A stretch of 64,000 nt of DNA from Flavobacterium pisciphilum (GCF_020905345.1 NZ_JAJJMO010000001.1:1612001-1676000), one strand, 5' to 3'; counted from the first letter of the stretch, positions 16,555 to 24,811 are shown. Made by a program: numbers and translations. The notes: a model not told the origin generated them from the sequence alone.

Positions 16555-17097
16555 CTAAACAGAATAAATCACATCATATGTCGGCAAAATTAGTTCATTC
16601 TTTTCAAATAAACAAATAATATACATTGGTGTCAAAATAGAATAGTTTTTTTTATTATTATCATCAGAAAATTTATATTTAACTTGCTCAAACTTATTCT
16701 TTGCTAAATTATCAACAGCTCTAATTGCCTTATAAGGAAAAATTCCTTTCTTTTTGAGTTCCAAATCTTTTAATGCACCAATAATTTTACCTAGTGCTTC
16801 CCCTGTCATCTTTAGTTTTTCAACTAAATCTAAAAAATGAATCTGATCTTCCCTACTACCAACTAAATCTAAAAAATCGTTTTTAGGAAGTACAAATTTA
16901 CTTTCACAAACAATATATTTATTATTACAATGCACTTCTCCCCAAAATTTTGCCAATTCTAAATGATTATCCCAAAAATAACAGCCTTCTCCTAGAAAAG
17001 ACTCTTTAATATTTTGAACTGAAAATGGACCGTTAGCCTCTACGTATTCATCATTGTTACGATTTTCTAGAGTTTGGTGAGCTACTGTTTTAAACAT
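16555..17097 (-). CDS. candidate ART-fold toxin of a toxin-antitoxin-chaperone module (CmdT-like)
   Basis: 180 residues, cytosolic. The segment LGEGCYFWDNHLELAKFWGE (about residues 35-54) fits the ADP-ribosyltransferase-type pattern G-x-G-x-YFW...A..WG seen in PARP/DarT/CmdT-like and related toxins. The following strands (YIVCESKFVLPKNDFLDL) are of the right kind. It leads a three-gene operon with a candidate antitoxin and a SecB-like chaperone. In the known CmdTAC system the toxin ADP-ribosylates mRNA after the chaperone meets a phage capsid protein. The equivalence here is inferred from fold pattern and gene order. Confidence 0.5.
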   Translation of the reverse strand: MFKTVAHQTLENRNNDEYVEANGPFSVQNIKESFLGEGCYFWDNHLELAKFWGEVHCNNKYIVCESKFVLPKNDFLDLVGSREDQIHFLDLVEKLKMTGEALGKIIGALKDLELKKKGIFPYKAIRAVDNLAKNKFEQVKYKFSDDNNKKNYSILTPMYIICLFEKNELILPTYDVIYSV

Positions 17098-17098
17098 T

Positions 17099-17120
17099 CA
17101 TTGTTATTTATTTTACAATG
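17099..17120. promoter_or_regulatory. inverted repeat at the start of the toxin operon
   Basis: CATTGT ... ACAATG with a 10-base AT-only spacer, one base upstream of the toxin's ATG. It could be an autoregulatory operator or an mRNA element at the ribosome-loading site. The next 110 bases upstream are AT-rich, with no certain -7 box. Confidence 0.4.
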
Positions 17121-17232
17121 ATAGGAATAAATTTTTATTCAATTATAAAGGTAAGCATATATTATCGCTTTATTATTAAAGTTTATGTAAATAATTCCCC
17201 TAATTACAATAACATATAATAAAATATTCTTT

Positions 17233-17436
17233 TTATTCTTCCTGTAATTGCTTAATCATAAAGAGCAATCCTGCTAGAACCAAATAGGTAAGAATTAAAC
17301 CAAACGGAACTATAATTGGTGATGAAACCAACCACCAACTCCAACTTATCAGATTGGTTATTTTTAAGATTGTAAAAACTATTGTAACTATTGTTAAAAC
17401 TCCAATCGTGTCTAATTTTGTTTTTCTGCTGCTCAT
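17233..17436 (-). CDS. small two-helix membrane protein of phage type
   Basis: 67 residues. Two membrane helices (about 12-34 and 40-60) flank a Trp-rich turn (ISWSWWLVSSPIIVP). Small phage proteins with this W-rich two-helix pattern are often labelled 'transmembrane Fragile-X-F protein', an uninformative name. It could serve as a holin, but it lies away from the lysis genes. Eleven bases after the previous small gene. Confidence 0.6.
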   Translation of the reverse strand: MSSRKTKLDTIGVLTIVTIVFTILKITNLISWSWWLVSSPIIVPFGLILTYLVLAGLLFMIKQLQEE

Positions 17437-17447
17437 ACTATTTTTAT

Positions 17448-17648
17448 TTAATCGTTATACGTTGCTTTGGTGTGTTTTTTAAATCGAGGATTCTGAATAA
17501 CAATTTTGGTGTATTGACTAAAAGCTCGCTGTTCTTTTTCGGATAAATCAGATTTGGATATCCAATTATTTAAGGGGTCTTTATAAAGCAAATGTCCGTT
17601 TACCTCATAGGCTTCGTGATCAGTTATTGGTTTGATTCTTACGCTCAT
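17448..17648 (-). CDS. small hypothetical phage protein
   Basis: 66 residues, basic C-terminus (RFKKHTKATYND). Starts SVRIKPITDHEAYEVNGHLLYKD, a pattern often seen in small early genes of Bacteroidetes phages. No known domain. It lies in the leftward MuA/MuB early operon. Confidence 0.5.
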   Translation of the reverse strand: MSVRIKPITDHEAYEVNGHLLYKDPLNNWISKSDLSEKEQRAFSQYTKIVIQNPRFKKHTKATYND

Positions 17649-17766
17649 ATTTTCTTTGTTTGTACATTATTTTAAGTTTAAATTTCAGCCATTCAATATA
17701 GATTCTAATCGGTTTTAAGTTTGTACCGATGAGTACTACCACTAATAAGATTATTGTATTATTCAT
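17620..17766 (-). CDS. possible 48-residue membrane peptide
   Basis: ATG at 17766, stop TGA at 17620-17622, overlapping the next gene by 29 bases. It begins NNTIILLVVVLIGTNLKPIR (a short hydrophobic helix) followed by a basic amphipathic part (YIEWLKFKLKIMYKQRKYERK). It fills an otherwise empty 130-base gap in a packed operon. Weakly supported. Confidence 0.35.
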   Translation of the reverse strand: MNNTIILLVVVLIGTNLKPIRIYIEWLKFKLKIMYKQRKYERKNQTNN

Positions 17767-17777
17767 AGGCTCAGTTT

Positions 17778-18056
17778 CTATATTACTCTGGATTGATTAT
17801 AAGCTTGCCAGTTGGTATCTTTTATCTTTTGAAGTGTAAACTGAATTTTAGTTTCTATCTTAGGTGGGCACTTATAATCTCGAACTTCATTTTCGGATAT
17901 TTCATCCAATAAGAAAGAAAATTTGCTGTATAAAGCACCTCGCTCCTGGTTGATACAAATACGTTGAAACTTGCTGAAAGTGGCATGTTTTTCGGAACAA
18001 TACAAAAGAACATTGTATAAAATGTCTAAGCGGTTTGTGATTTCGTTTGCTGTCAT
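17778..18056 (-). CDS. hypothetical early phage protein
   Basis: 92 residues, helical, no membrane segment. It starts TANEITNRLDILYNVLLYCSEKHATFSKF. It lies downstream of the P-loop ATPase in the transposition operon. No family recognised. Confidence 0.5.
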   Translation of the reverse strand: MTANEITNRLDILYNVLLYCSEKHATFSKFQRICINQERGALYSKFSFLLDEISENEVRDYKCPPKIETKIQFTLQKIKDTNWQAYNQSRVI

Positions 18057-18097
18057 ATTAATTTTGATTTAAATTTTTGGGTAATTATTATTTGGAT

Positions 18098-18724
18098 TTA
18101 TTTTTTGATATCACTTCCATGATACAATAGGGCTGTTTTTTCGTTTATCGCTATTATTCCTCCCGGGCATCTTCCGGCAACAAAAGCTGTTAAACCTTCT
18201 ATTCGTATGTAAATCTTAGCCAGCTTTTTGGCCAGTTTAGCTGTGGCTGTGTAGGGTTCTTTTTTTTCCTCATGTGCCAGAAATATCATTGTCGTATTCT
18301 GAAACTCTGAAGTAAATCGCCTGAAGGCTCCATTTTTTAATTCATCATTGTAAATCGTCATATTATCAAACAGTACAATTTTTGGTGCTTGACGTTTTGA
18401 TAATCTTTCTTTTACCACTTCGATTTCGGTATATTCAGAGAACTTTATTTTTCTCGAGGCTGGATCTATTTTTGCTCGTTGTGCATTGGCTTGGAATTCT
18501 TTTCCTGTTCCTTCCTCGGCAGATATGTACCAAACATTTTCATATTTGGTTAGGAATTCAGCTAGTTTAAGTGCAAAGAGCGTTTTTCCGTTTTTTTCGG
18601 CTCCATATATAATCCAAACGCCTCCTTTTTCGGGTTTGCCAAATACGTCGCCCCAGATTCCTTCAAAATCAAACTCGTCGAACTTCTTTTCAAATAATGT
18701 TTTGGGAGATATTGCTCGTGCCAT
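18098..18724 (-). CDS. RecA-like P-loop ATPase of the transposition operon
   Basis: 208 residues. Walker A is GAEKNGKT at about residues 41-48; Walker B is KIVLFDNM at about 115-122, and ISAEEG matches the RadA/DnaB-like strand with a catalytic Glu. Overall a single RecA-type domain like phage AAA_24/RadA-like ATPases. It abuts the MuB gene (1-base spacing). It may act in replication or recombination with MuA/MuB, for example loading on DNA; the target is unknown. Confidence 0.65.
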   Translation of the reverse strand: MARAISPKTLFEKKFDEFDFEGIWGDVFGKPEKGGVWIIYGAEKNGKTLFALKLAEFLTKYENVWYISAEEGTGKEFQANAQRAKIDPASRKIKFSEYTEIEVVKERLSKRQAPKIVLFDNMTIYNDELKNGAFRRFTSEFQNTTMIFLAHEEKKEPYTATAKLAKKLAKIYIRIEGLTAFVAGRCPGGIIAINEKTALLYHGSDIKK

Positions 18725-19603
18725 TTATACGCCTATTTTAATGAGTGTTTCTAAATACCTAAGTGTTGTTTCTTTTCCGATACATTTATTAACCAGCATT
18801 TTGGTTCTGGAACGGTCTATTAAATTCGCATTGGCTACGTCACCAATTAATTGAGTATAAAAAATCGTTCTATCTACTTTTCCGTTGGGAACCAACTTGA
18901 TAAATTCGTCTGAAAACCGACTGAATATTTCGGCAAAACCTACTTTTTTATTACTGATTCCTTTTTGAATTTTGGCTCTCAATCCATCTGCTCCGATCAT
19001 GTACCAACCACAAGCTCCATCAGTTCCGTTCCATAATTCTTTAAGTTCCAGAAACGCGTTATATTCTAAATCTCCAGCTTCATCAAGAACTATCAATGGT
19101 TTTTCGAGCGTTGTGACATAGTATTTTAAATTGGCTTTTACATCTACATATTTTCCTTGATTGTCTATTCCTACTGTTTTAGCAAGAAGCCTTATAAATT
19201 GCTGTTTGCTTTTGGCTTGTGAACAATCGACATAAAATGTGTTTTTCATTTTTTTGATAATATGCTTGGTACAAAAAGTTTTACCAATCCCGCAATCATC
19301 AACTAAAACCATAGATTTACTTAGTGTTGCACAGAAATTGAGATTATCTTCTATTTCTGTATAAACTGTTGTTCTAGCTACTTTCCAATTGTCTTCAAAT
19401 ACTTTTACCTGAAGCTCTCTTCCTAAAGTAATCCAAGTAGTATCAGATAAGATCCTTTCGATTTCTCCATTCTTTAATCGGGAATAGATGGAAGGTTTTA
19501 TTCCTTTGGACTTAGAAAAATCGGCATCTGAGCCTCCATAATTTTGACGAGCTTCAATGAGTGCCAGTCTTACTTTTTGTTTAAATTCGTTTGTTAGGTT
19601 CAT
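18725..19603 (-). CDS. MuB-like transposition target-selector ATPase
   Basis: About 292 residues from the ATG at 19603; the further-upstream start at 19642 would overlap the MuA end and adds a basic leader. The N-terminal HTH region (SKGIKPSIYSRLKNGEI) binds DNA as in MuB. Then AAA+ parts: Walker A DCGIGKT (about residue 98), Walker B LIVLDEAGD (about 150), and a sensor region (FAEIFSRFSDEF). MuB delivers target DNA to the MuA transpososome and gives target immunity. It comes directly after the MuA gene. Confidence 0.85.
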   Translation of the reverse strand: MNLTNEFKQKVRLALIEARQNYGGSDADFSKSKGIKPSIYSRLKNGEIERILSDTTWITLGRELQVKVFEDNWKVARTTVYTEIEDNLNFCATLSKSMVLVDDCGIGKTFCTKHIIKKMKNTFYVDCSQAKSKQQFIRLLAKTVGIDNQGKYVDVKANLKYYVTTLEKPLIVLDEAGDLEYNAFLELKELWNGTDGACGWYMIGADGLRAKIQKGISNKKVGFAEIFSRFSDEFIKLVPNGKVDRTIFYTQLIGDVANANLIDRSRTKMLVNKCIGKETTLRYLETLIKIGV

Positions 19604-19620
19604 TGTTTTACTTTTTATTA

Positions 19621-21654
19621 TTACATAAAATTTCGTTTCCAACTTGGTATTGCATTTCCTTGTGGGACAAATGCTAGATCATCTTCGGCTTCATCGTCAA
19701 ATATTTCAACTGGTTGCTCTTCTTTTGCTTCAAAGCGTTTTATATTCGAAAACTTAAAATTGGAATTAATCGTTCTAGGCGTATTATCAATAATGTTGAT
19801 TCTTTCAATTTTATCTCTTTGGCGTTTTGCAAAAGCTTCTACCGATGCCACATAAGAACTCTGCAAGGCTCTTGCTTCATTATCTACTTCGGTTCTTTCT
19901 ATCGTTGCTCGATTGTAGCGAGGCATTTCCATTATTTCGCAAATCAATCTATCATTAACATATACAAAGGCTTTAAGAACTTGCCCGTCGTTGGCATCAA
20001 GCCAATACACATTGACTTCCTTACTCTCGATAACTTTCATTACATCGATCAAGGCTTCACCAGTTAAAATCTTTCCTTCCTCGGCGATAGCTCTTCTTTT
20101 TCCTTGAAGCGTTACATAGCCTAACTTGCATGACGTTTCGGTTTTGTAACCAATAATTGGTAGAATTGCTTCCCAGTTGGTTGGTTTTAAATCTGGATGT
20201 TGTTTGCTTAGGAAATAATCAAAACGGCTCATCGTTGTTTCTTCAGGATGTGGCATATTATTCCATTGTTCGATTTCTAGCATTCGCTCATTAATCAATT
20301 GGTTGTACGGAATAATTTTATTCTCTCCCGGGCCTGCTTGATTGGACTCTTTCTTAGCACTCGGACGTCCGATCCATCCAAAAGCTTCTTTCTCGACATC
20401 GTACCTAACTTTTCCAAACATTCGCTCTATATATTTTCCACTCGCTTTATTGGCAATAATTCTTGTGCTTTGGAACATTGCACCAGGACGAAGCAGCGTA
20501 TTTCTAAAACTGCTATTTAATGAACTCTCACATTCTAGTTCATTTGGCAAAGGCAAATTCCACTCTGTATAATTTCTAACCATTTGTCGGTAGAAGTCAA
20601 CGATAATACCTTCTTTCGTTTTCCCGTAAACTACTGTTGTAAAGCACTGAGAAGCAATATCACACCCGATATAAAACCAAGCTCTCTTTCCTTTTTCATA
20701 CCAAAACGGTGGATTTCTATCATCTATAGATAAAATAGATCCTGAATAAACTGGCAAATCCATTTGATGCGGAGTCGTATATTGACTCATATATTTTTGT
20801 CTATCACCACTTCTGGTTAAATGCGTTGCAATTCTATTTTCCCATTTATTGATATAATTAATAATCGTGGTATTTGATAGTTTTTTATATTCTTTTGGAT
20901 CAAACATTTCTCCGGTTTCTTCATTAAAAACTTCGGCATAACCATTTAAAAAAGCTTCATAATTGCGGGCAATTTCTGTAGGCGTAGGTTTATGCATTTG
21001 ATTTTTGAATAGCCCATTAAAAATCATTTCGGTTTTGTCGTCCACCTTTCTGGCATTGTTTGTTTTTCCGCCGTTAGGATCTTTTATTATCGGATAATAC
21101 AAATCCTCTTTACAAGCTTTTAAAAGCTTTTTAAATTGTTTTTCGCTCGCTGGCAAATTGTGATTAACTTCATGTTTTATCTTTAATGTATTATTGAAGT
21201 TTTCTACATCCTTAACCAATATTGCTGTAATTCCACGTATTGAACCTCTTAATTTGATTCTTTCTTGTATTCGCGCTTGCTCCAGTTTGATTGCTGCATT
21301 CATGACGCTTGCATTAATTATGTATCGCTCTTGTTCATCGGCTTCTAATGCATTTCCTGCCCTTTTGAACTTGGCGTAATACCGAACTGCAGCTGCATCA
21401 AAATCAAAAAAAACTTCCAACGGATTATCAATCCTTCTTGGATCACCTAATGCATCCTGAATTGTTGTTCTTAAACTATCAAAGTCTATCAATAATTTTC
21501 GGCCATTCCCTCCTACTTGTAAGCGCTTTATACCAAAAGGTTTCTGCTTGTAACGATTAAGTTCAGATTGTAAACTTTTTAAACAATTCCAATATGCTGG
21601 AACCAATTCTTCGTGTTCTACTGCAACCTTATTATTCATCCACAGATAGGGCAT
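19621..21654 (-). CDS. MuA-like DDE transposase
   Basis: About 677 residues from the ATG at 21654 (MPYLWMNNKVAVEHEEL); a start at 21702 adds a 16-residue basic leader. RNase-H-type catalytic core: first Asp in GSILSIDDRNP, third residue Glu in KYIERMFGKVRY (compare PVERAFG of Mu). Between them the expected Asp position reads NELECESSLNSSF, a Glu. The C-terminal beta-barrel region (TLQGKRRAIAEEG, VNVYWLDANDGQ) and the basic end (KRQRDKIERIN) match MuA. It performs strand transfer for integration and for replicative transposition, with MuB encoded next. Confidence 0.85.
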   Translation of the reverse strand: MPYLWMNNKVAVEHEELVPAYWNCLKSLQSELNRYKQKPFGIKRLQVGGNGRKLLIDFDSLRTTIQDALGDPRRIDNPLEVFFDFDAAAVRYYAKFKRAGNALEADEQERYIINASVMNAAIKLEQARIQERIKLRGSIRGITAILVKDVENFNNTLKIKHEVNHNLPASEKQFKKLLKACKEDLYYPIIKDPNGGKTNNARKVDDKTEMIFNGLFKNQMHKPTPTEIARNYEAFLNGYAEVFNEETGEMFDPKEYKKLSNTTIINYINKWENRIATHLTRSGDRQKYMSQYTTPHQMDLPVYSGSILSIDDRNPPFWYEKGKRAWFYIGCDIASQCFTTVVYGKTKEGIIVDFYRQMVRNYTEWNLPLPNELECESSLNSSFRNTLLRPGAMFQSTRIIANKASGKYIERMFGKVRYDVEKEAFGWIGRPSAKKESNQAGPGENKIIPYNQLINERMLEIEQWNNMPHPEETTMSRFDYFLSKQHPDLKPTNWEAILPIIGYKTETSCKLGYVTLQGKRRAIAEEGKILTGEALIDVMKVIESKEVNVYWLDANDGQVLKAFVYVNDRLICEIMEMPRYNRATIERTEVDNEARALQSSYVASVEAFAKRQRDKIERINIIDNTPRTINSNFKFSNIKRFEAKEEQPVEIFDDEAEDDLAFVPQGNAIPSWKRNFM

Positions 21655-21726
21655 AATTGCATTTTTTAGAAAATTTTGTTTGTGATTATTTCTAAGAATC
21701 AAAACTATAATCGATAACTGAGTCTA

Positions 21727-21936
21727 TCATTTAGTATTGAATTGCTTGATGGTTTCTTTCAGCTCTTTTTCGAGCATTTTATAATCCATTCTTATTTTAT
21801 CTGCTGTAATACTGTTGCGGTGTCCAGATAAACATTGTCGAATAAAAAAAGGTGTAAATCCATGTTTATCAACCAATGCTTTAATTATTTGCTGATTGTA
21901 AGTGTACCTTTTGTTTTTTTTAGTTTCTTTATCCAT
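21727..21936 (-). CDS. first gene of the leftward transposition operon, small basic protein
   Basis: 69 residues, basic: KETKKNKRYTYNQQIIKALVDKHGFTPFFIRQCLSGHRNSITADKI at the front has a helix-turn-helix-like run (FTPFFIRQCLSGHRNS). It lies immediately downstream of the operator/promoter at 21961-22027 and could be a Ner-like regulator of that promoter. Family not recognised. Confidence 0.6.
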   Translation of the reverse strand: MDKETKKNKRYTYNQQIIKALVDKHGFTPFFIRQCLSGHRNSITADKIRMDYKMLEKELKETIKQFNTK

Positions 21937-21960
21937 TGCTCTGTTTGTTTTTTATGATGT

Positions 21961-22027
21961 AGCAAAGATAAAGTAAAACAAAAGTATTATGCAAGTAATT
22001 TGAATAAAATAATTGCATTTTACTTTT
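21961..22027 (-). promoter_or_regulatory. PL: promoter and operator of the MuA/MuB operon
   Basis: Read on the minus strand this 67-base block matches the block at 23371-23437 (plus strand) at about 55 of 67 positions without gaps. It ends in a -7 box TATCTTTG (21963-21970), with ACTTGC and TTTTACTTT motifs upstream. It sits just before the first gene of the leftward operon. Shared operator sequence implies joint control by the repressor at 22627-23340. Confidence 0.75.
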
Positions 22028-22393
22028 AATAATGAAACACATCAAGTAAAACAGGCTATAAACGAGAGAATCATAATTTAAACTCTACAAGACTCCTAAG
22101 ACTGTAAAGAACATCACAAGCCATAAATAAGAAGAATAGAACACAACTTTTGATAATACCTGAAGAAAACAACCAATCAACAATCTAAAAATCAACCTAT
22201 TAAACAAATAAAATGAATTTTTAAAGAAGCTATTAACTAGCTTGAGTTGAATCATTTTAAGCAAAAAACTCCCCAAAAGAGCCATTATAACCCCATGAAA
22301 CAATCTTAAAAAACACTCTTTTGAATACCCAAATGCATACCCAACCCAGAAAACAAGAAAATAAAAACTGAATTACAACTGACTTTATTCCAT
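22028..22393. other. non-coding stretch between the left promoter and the repressor terminator
   Basis: AT-rich (over 70%), no convincing gene. A 72-codon hydrophobic frame on the minus strand (22085-22303) is a biased-composition artefact. A half operator (catcaagtaaaac, near 22040) repeats the AAGTAAAAC element of the promoter block, so extra repressor sites are possible here. Confidence 0.4.
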
Positions 22394-22440
22394 AAAAAAA
22401 GCCGTAAATAAACTCGTATGAGCTTTATTTACGGCTTTTA
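22394..22440 (-). terminator. terminator of the repressor gene
   Basis: 16-bp stem (aaaagccgtaaataaa / tttatttacggctttt) with a T7 tract on the minus strand (22394-22400). It ends leftward repressor transcription before the MuA promoter. Confidence 0.8.
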
Positions 22441-22626
22441 TGCCTTTTTATATTTATATAATCCTAAACAAGACAAGCAGTCATCAAAGAATCAAATGAA
22501 AAGAATAATAAGGAAATTTTGTTTTTTATTCAAAAGAACGCTCTATTCTTGTAACTAGCTTGTTTTAAATACCTTTAAACCTTTTTTAGTGTTTTATTAA
22601 TTGGAAATATTGTTTTATTGAGGATA

Positions 22627-23340
22627 TTAGAAAGTTCTTTTTATAACTTTAAAGATCTGCTTCACGTCATTCAATTCGATAGTAAAATCCTGATATTCTG
22701 GGCTTTGATTTCTAGAATGACATGTTATCGTTCCATTTTCTAAATCCTGAGCAATAATATCTTTGCAAACAATTGTATCCTTATGCACAATTATCCAACC
22801 GTATTGAGAACCTCTAAATCCATCTTTCCAGTGCTGACGATTTAATTCTCTGCAAAGTGTAATAGATCCTTCTGGATTATCATACAATCCACCATTATCC
22901 ATACTATCCCCTTTTATTTCAAAAGCGACATAATTACCTCTCGCATATTGATCTACATAAAAATTCACATCATTAAACCCATCCACAAAATCACCTTCAC
23001 AACATTCACTTATATAAGTAGCATAAGCCTTTACAGGTACTAAGGGTACAGTCATAATAAATTTTCCGTTCTCTAATTCTTTAAATCTGTTACCGTTTTT
23101 ATTCTCAAGATATTCTTCTTCTTCCATCACAACTTCCTGCTCACTTTCGGGCAAAAAGTAATTTCCTGGAACATTAAAATAATCTGCAAGTATTTTACGG
23201 TTTTTAATATTAGGCTTAGAGTCCTTATTTATAATTCTACTTAAAGTCGATTGCGAAATACCCGTATTCTCAGAGAGCTCATAAGGCGTTATACCTTTAT
23301 TTCTGATAAGGGTTTTTAATCTTGACCCAACTGTATCCAT
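22627..23340 (-). CDS. phage repressor, XRE HTH plus S24/LexA-type domain
   Basis: 237 residues. HTH of the cI/XRE kind at residues 1-60 (GITPYELSENTGISQSTLSRIINKDSK). The C-terminal half is an S24 peptidase-like domain with the catalytic Ser in EIKGDSMDN (about residue 145) and a Lys region in IIVHKDTIVCKD. The Ala-Gly cleavage bond of LexA/cI is not obvious; the linker reads PVKAYATY. It should repress both flanking promoter blocks to keep lysogeny, and lose function on RecA activation if self-cleavage is intact. The start at 23340 faces the rightward promoter. Confidence 0.85.
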   Translation of the reverse strand: MDTVGSRLKTLIRNKGITPYELSENTGISQSTLSRIINKDSKPNIKNRKILADYFNVPGNYFLPESEQEVVMEEEEYLENKNGNRFKELENGKFIMTVPLVPVKAYATYISECCEGDFVDGFNDVNFYVDQYARGNYVAFEIKGDSMDNGGLYDNPEGSITLCRELNRQHWKDGFRGSQYGWIIVHKDTIVCKDIIAQDLENGTITCHSRNQSPEYQDFTIELNDVKQIFKVIKRTF

Positions 23341-23351
23341 TTCTCTTAATT

Positions 23352-23370
23352 ATTTATAATCGTTATAAAT
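23352..23370. promoter_or_regulatory. perfect palindrome next to the repressor start
   Basis: ATTTATAA-TCG-TTATAAAT: 8-bp perfect arms, 12 bp upstream of the repressor's ATG (23340) and directly adjacent to the right promoter block (starts 23371). Likely autoregulatory operator of the repressor gene. Confidence 0.65.
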
Positions 23371-23437
23371 AAAAGTAACTTGCGCTAATTTTAATCAAAT
23401 TACTTGCGTTTTACTTTCGTTTTACTTTATATTTGCA
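23371..23437 (+). promoter_or_regulatory. PR: promoter and operator of the rightward early operon
   Basis: A 67-base block shared in opposite orientation with 21961-22027. It contains repeated elements (aacttgcg, ttacttgcg, ttactttcg, ttacttta) and the -7 box TATATTTG (23428-23435), with TTG at 23404-23406 as the -33 element. The Ner/Cro-like gene starts about 40 bp downstream. Confidence 0.75.
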
Positions 23438-23474
23438 CTGTACAAAAATAACTAATCAAAAGTAGGCAATTAAA

Positions 23475-23669
23475 ATGGAACTAACAAAAGTAGCTAAAGA
23501 AAAACTTGGAACCGATGAGGTTAAAATGCAAATAGCATTAGAGTTAGGTAAGTCCTATTTAACCATGAGAAGATGGATAAATAAGAATCACGACAACCTA
23601 ACCAAAACAAAATCTATTGAAGCAATAACAAAATTTACAGGGCTAAAAGAAAACGAAATCTTCGAGTAG
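23475..23669 (+). CDS. Ner/Cro-like DNA-binding protein
   Basis: 64 residues with a clear helix-turn-helix (QIALELGKSYLTMRRWINKNHDN, then TKSIEAITKFTGLKENEI). It is the first gene of the rightward operon, diverging from the repressor, which is the place of Cro or Mu Ner. It should shut down early transcription or repressor synthesis at the shared operators. Confidence 0.75.
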   Translation: MELTKVAKEKLGTDEVKMQIALELGKSYLTMRRWINKNHDNLTKTKSIEAITKFTGLKENEIFE

Positions 23670-23752
23670 CCAAAACCCAAACAAAACAAACAACATATTA
23701 AAAATCAAACAATTAAACACTAAAAAAGTAAAAAAAAGACCAATAAAAAAAA

Positions 23753-23774
23753 ACCGCTCACGGGAATGAGCGGT
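23753..23774 (+). terminator. stem-loop between the Cro/Ner-like gene and later early genes
   Basis: ACCGCTCA/TGAGCGGT, 8 bp, GC-rich in an AT-rich region, followed by cttaaatcc rather than a T-run. Likely an attenuator or processing site that lowers expression of the genes after 23828. Confidence 0.5.
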
Positions 23775-23827
23775 CTTAAATCCAATTTTTTATAACGCCC
23801 GGACAAGGGGCATTAATTCCAAATAGA

Positions 23828-24130
23828 ATGGCAAAGTTAGAAGAAATTTCAGAGAAAATACAAAGCATCAAAAAAAACATTTCTGCACATGAAAAATTAA
23901 GAAATACTTGCTTAAAGCTTTCAGTTTACTACTATAGAGAAGGAAATACTGCAATGAATGACTGCATGAAACTACGATTGGCCAAAGTAAAATCGAGAAT
24001 AAATGATTTGCATAGCGAATTAATTCCGACAGAAAAGGAGAGAATACAACTTCTTAACCAACAACCAAAAATTATAGTCCGTCAAAGTATCACTTTACAA
24101 ATCAAAAATTACGAATCATGGATGCATTAA
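23828..24130 (+). CDS. small early phage protein, coiled-coil type
   Basis: 100 residues, largely helical (KLEEISEKIQSIKKNISAHEKL, LRLAKVKSRINDLHSEL). No membrane or enzymatic motif. Overlaps the next gene by 13 bases. Typical unnamed early gene. Confidence 0.5.
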   Translation: MAKLEEISEKIQSIKKNISAHEKLRNTCLKLSVYYYREGNTAMNDCMKLRLAKVKSRINDLHSELIPTEKERIQLLNQQPKIIVRQSITLQIKNYESWMH

Positions 24131-24300
24131 CCACCAAAGAAAAAAATATTCTGGCAACTGCACTCCGAATACTTTTTGACAAAAAAGAAAGTGATTACGA
24201 AACCTGCTTTACAATCTCCGATTTGGCCTTCAAATTACAAATAAGCAACGCCAATGAGATAAAAAATGATTTACTATTTGTAACCCAAAATCCTTTTTGA
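24118..24300 (+). CDS. small early phage protein
   Basis: 60 residues. TTKEKNILATALRILFDKKESDYETCFTISDLAFKLQ: a winged-helix-like pattern of two helices. It overlaps genes on both sides slightly, as in a packed operon. No family recognised. Confidence 0.5.
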   Translation: MDALTTKEKNILATALRILFDKKESDYETCFTISDLAFKLQISNANEIKNDLLFVTQNPF

Positions 24301-24302
24301 TC

Positions 24303-24800
24303 ATGAATATAGATGCACAGATACGAACCGTTTTTGATACAAGCAAAAAAATGGCACTAAACAAACCTGATTATCTATTTATAACATTTTCAAAAAAGGA
24401 TAAAAAAACAAACAGTACCATTTTTAAGGTTTATAACAATGATAAAGTTCCGTTTTTCAGTCTTATCACTACAAATAAAAAATTATTAGCACATTCCTTA
24501 AAAGAATTTCTATCCACCGAAAAGATTCCGTTTCGATTTGAAACCACAACCGACCCAAAAATTCTAAACATAGAAACCGAGATAAGGAGGCTATTCTTTA
24601 AAGACTGGCTAATTAAAACAAAGAATATATACCAACATCATCCCATATGCATGCAAATGGCACTAAAAAAAAATCAAATAACAATGAAACATTTAGAGCA
24701 AGAAAAACCAAACAAAGCCTTTCATTTTTACATCATTAGCATACTGATTGCATTTTGGATTGGTCTAGCAGCAGGAGCTGGAATAGCATATTTAATGTAA
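24303..24800 (+). CDS. early phage protein with a C-terminal membrane helix
   Basis: About 166 residues from the ATG at 24303 (a TTG codon at 24297 is a less likely start). The soluble part (residues 1-135) is alpha/beta with SKKDKKTNSTIFKVYNND; the tail is a single membrane helix (FYIISILIAFWIGLAAGAGIAYL). A tail-anchored early protein could alter the host envelope or exclude superinfection; this is only a suggestion. Confidence 0.55.
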   Translation: MNIDAQIRTVFDTSKKMALNKPDYLFITFSKKDKKTNSTIFKVYNNDKVPFFSLITTNKKLLAHSLKEFLSTEKIPFRFETTTDPKILNIETEIRRLFFKDWLIKTKNIYQHHPICMQMALKKNQITMKHLEQEKPNKAFHFYIISILIAFWIGLAAGAGIAYLM

Positions 24801-24811
24801 GTGAAAAAATT

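Noticed and set aside
18486..18854. Plus-strand 122-codon frame opposite the ATPase and MuB genes
   Set aside because: Antisense shadow of two well-supported genes.
22085..22303. 72-codon hydrophobic frame on the minus strand
   Set aside because: Composition is simply AT-rich Leu/Phe/Ile; no promoter and no neighbouring context; lies in the non-coding control region.
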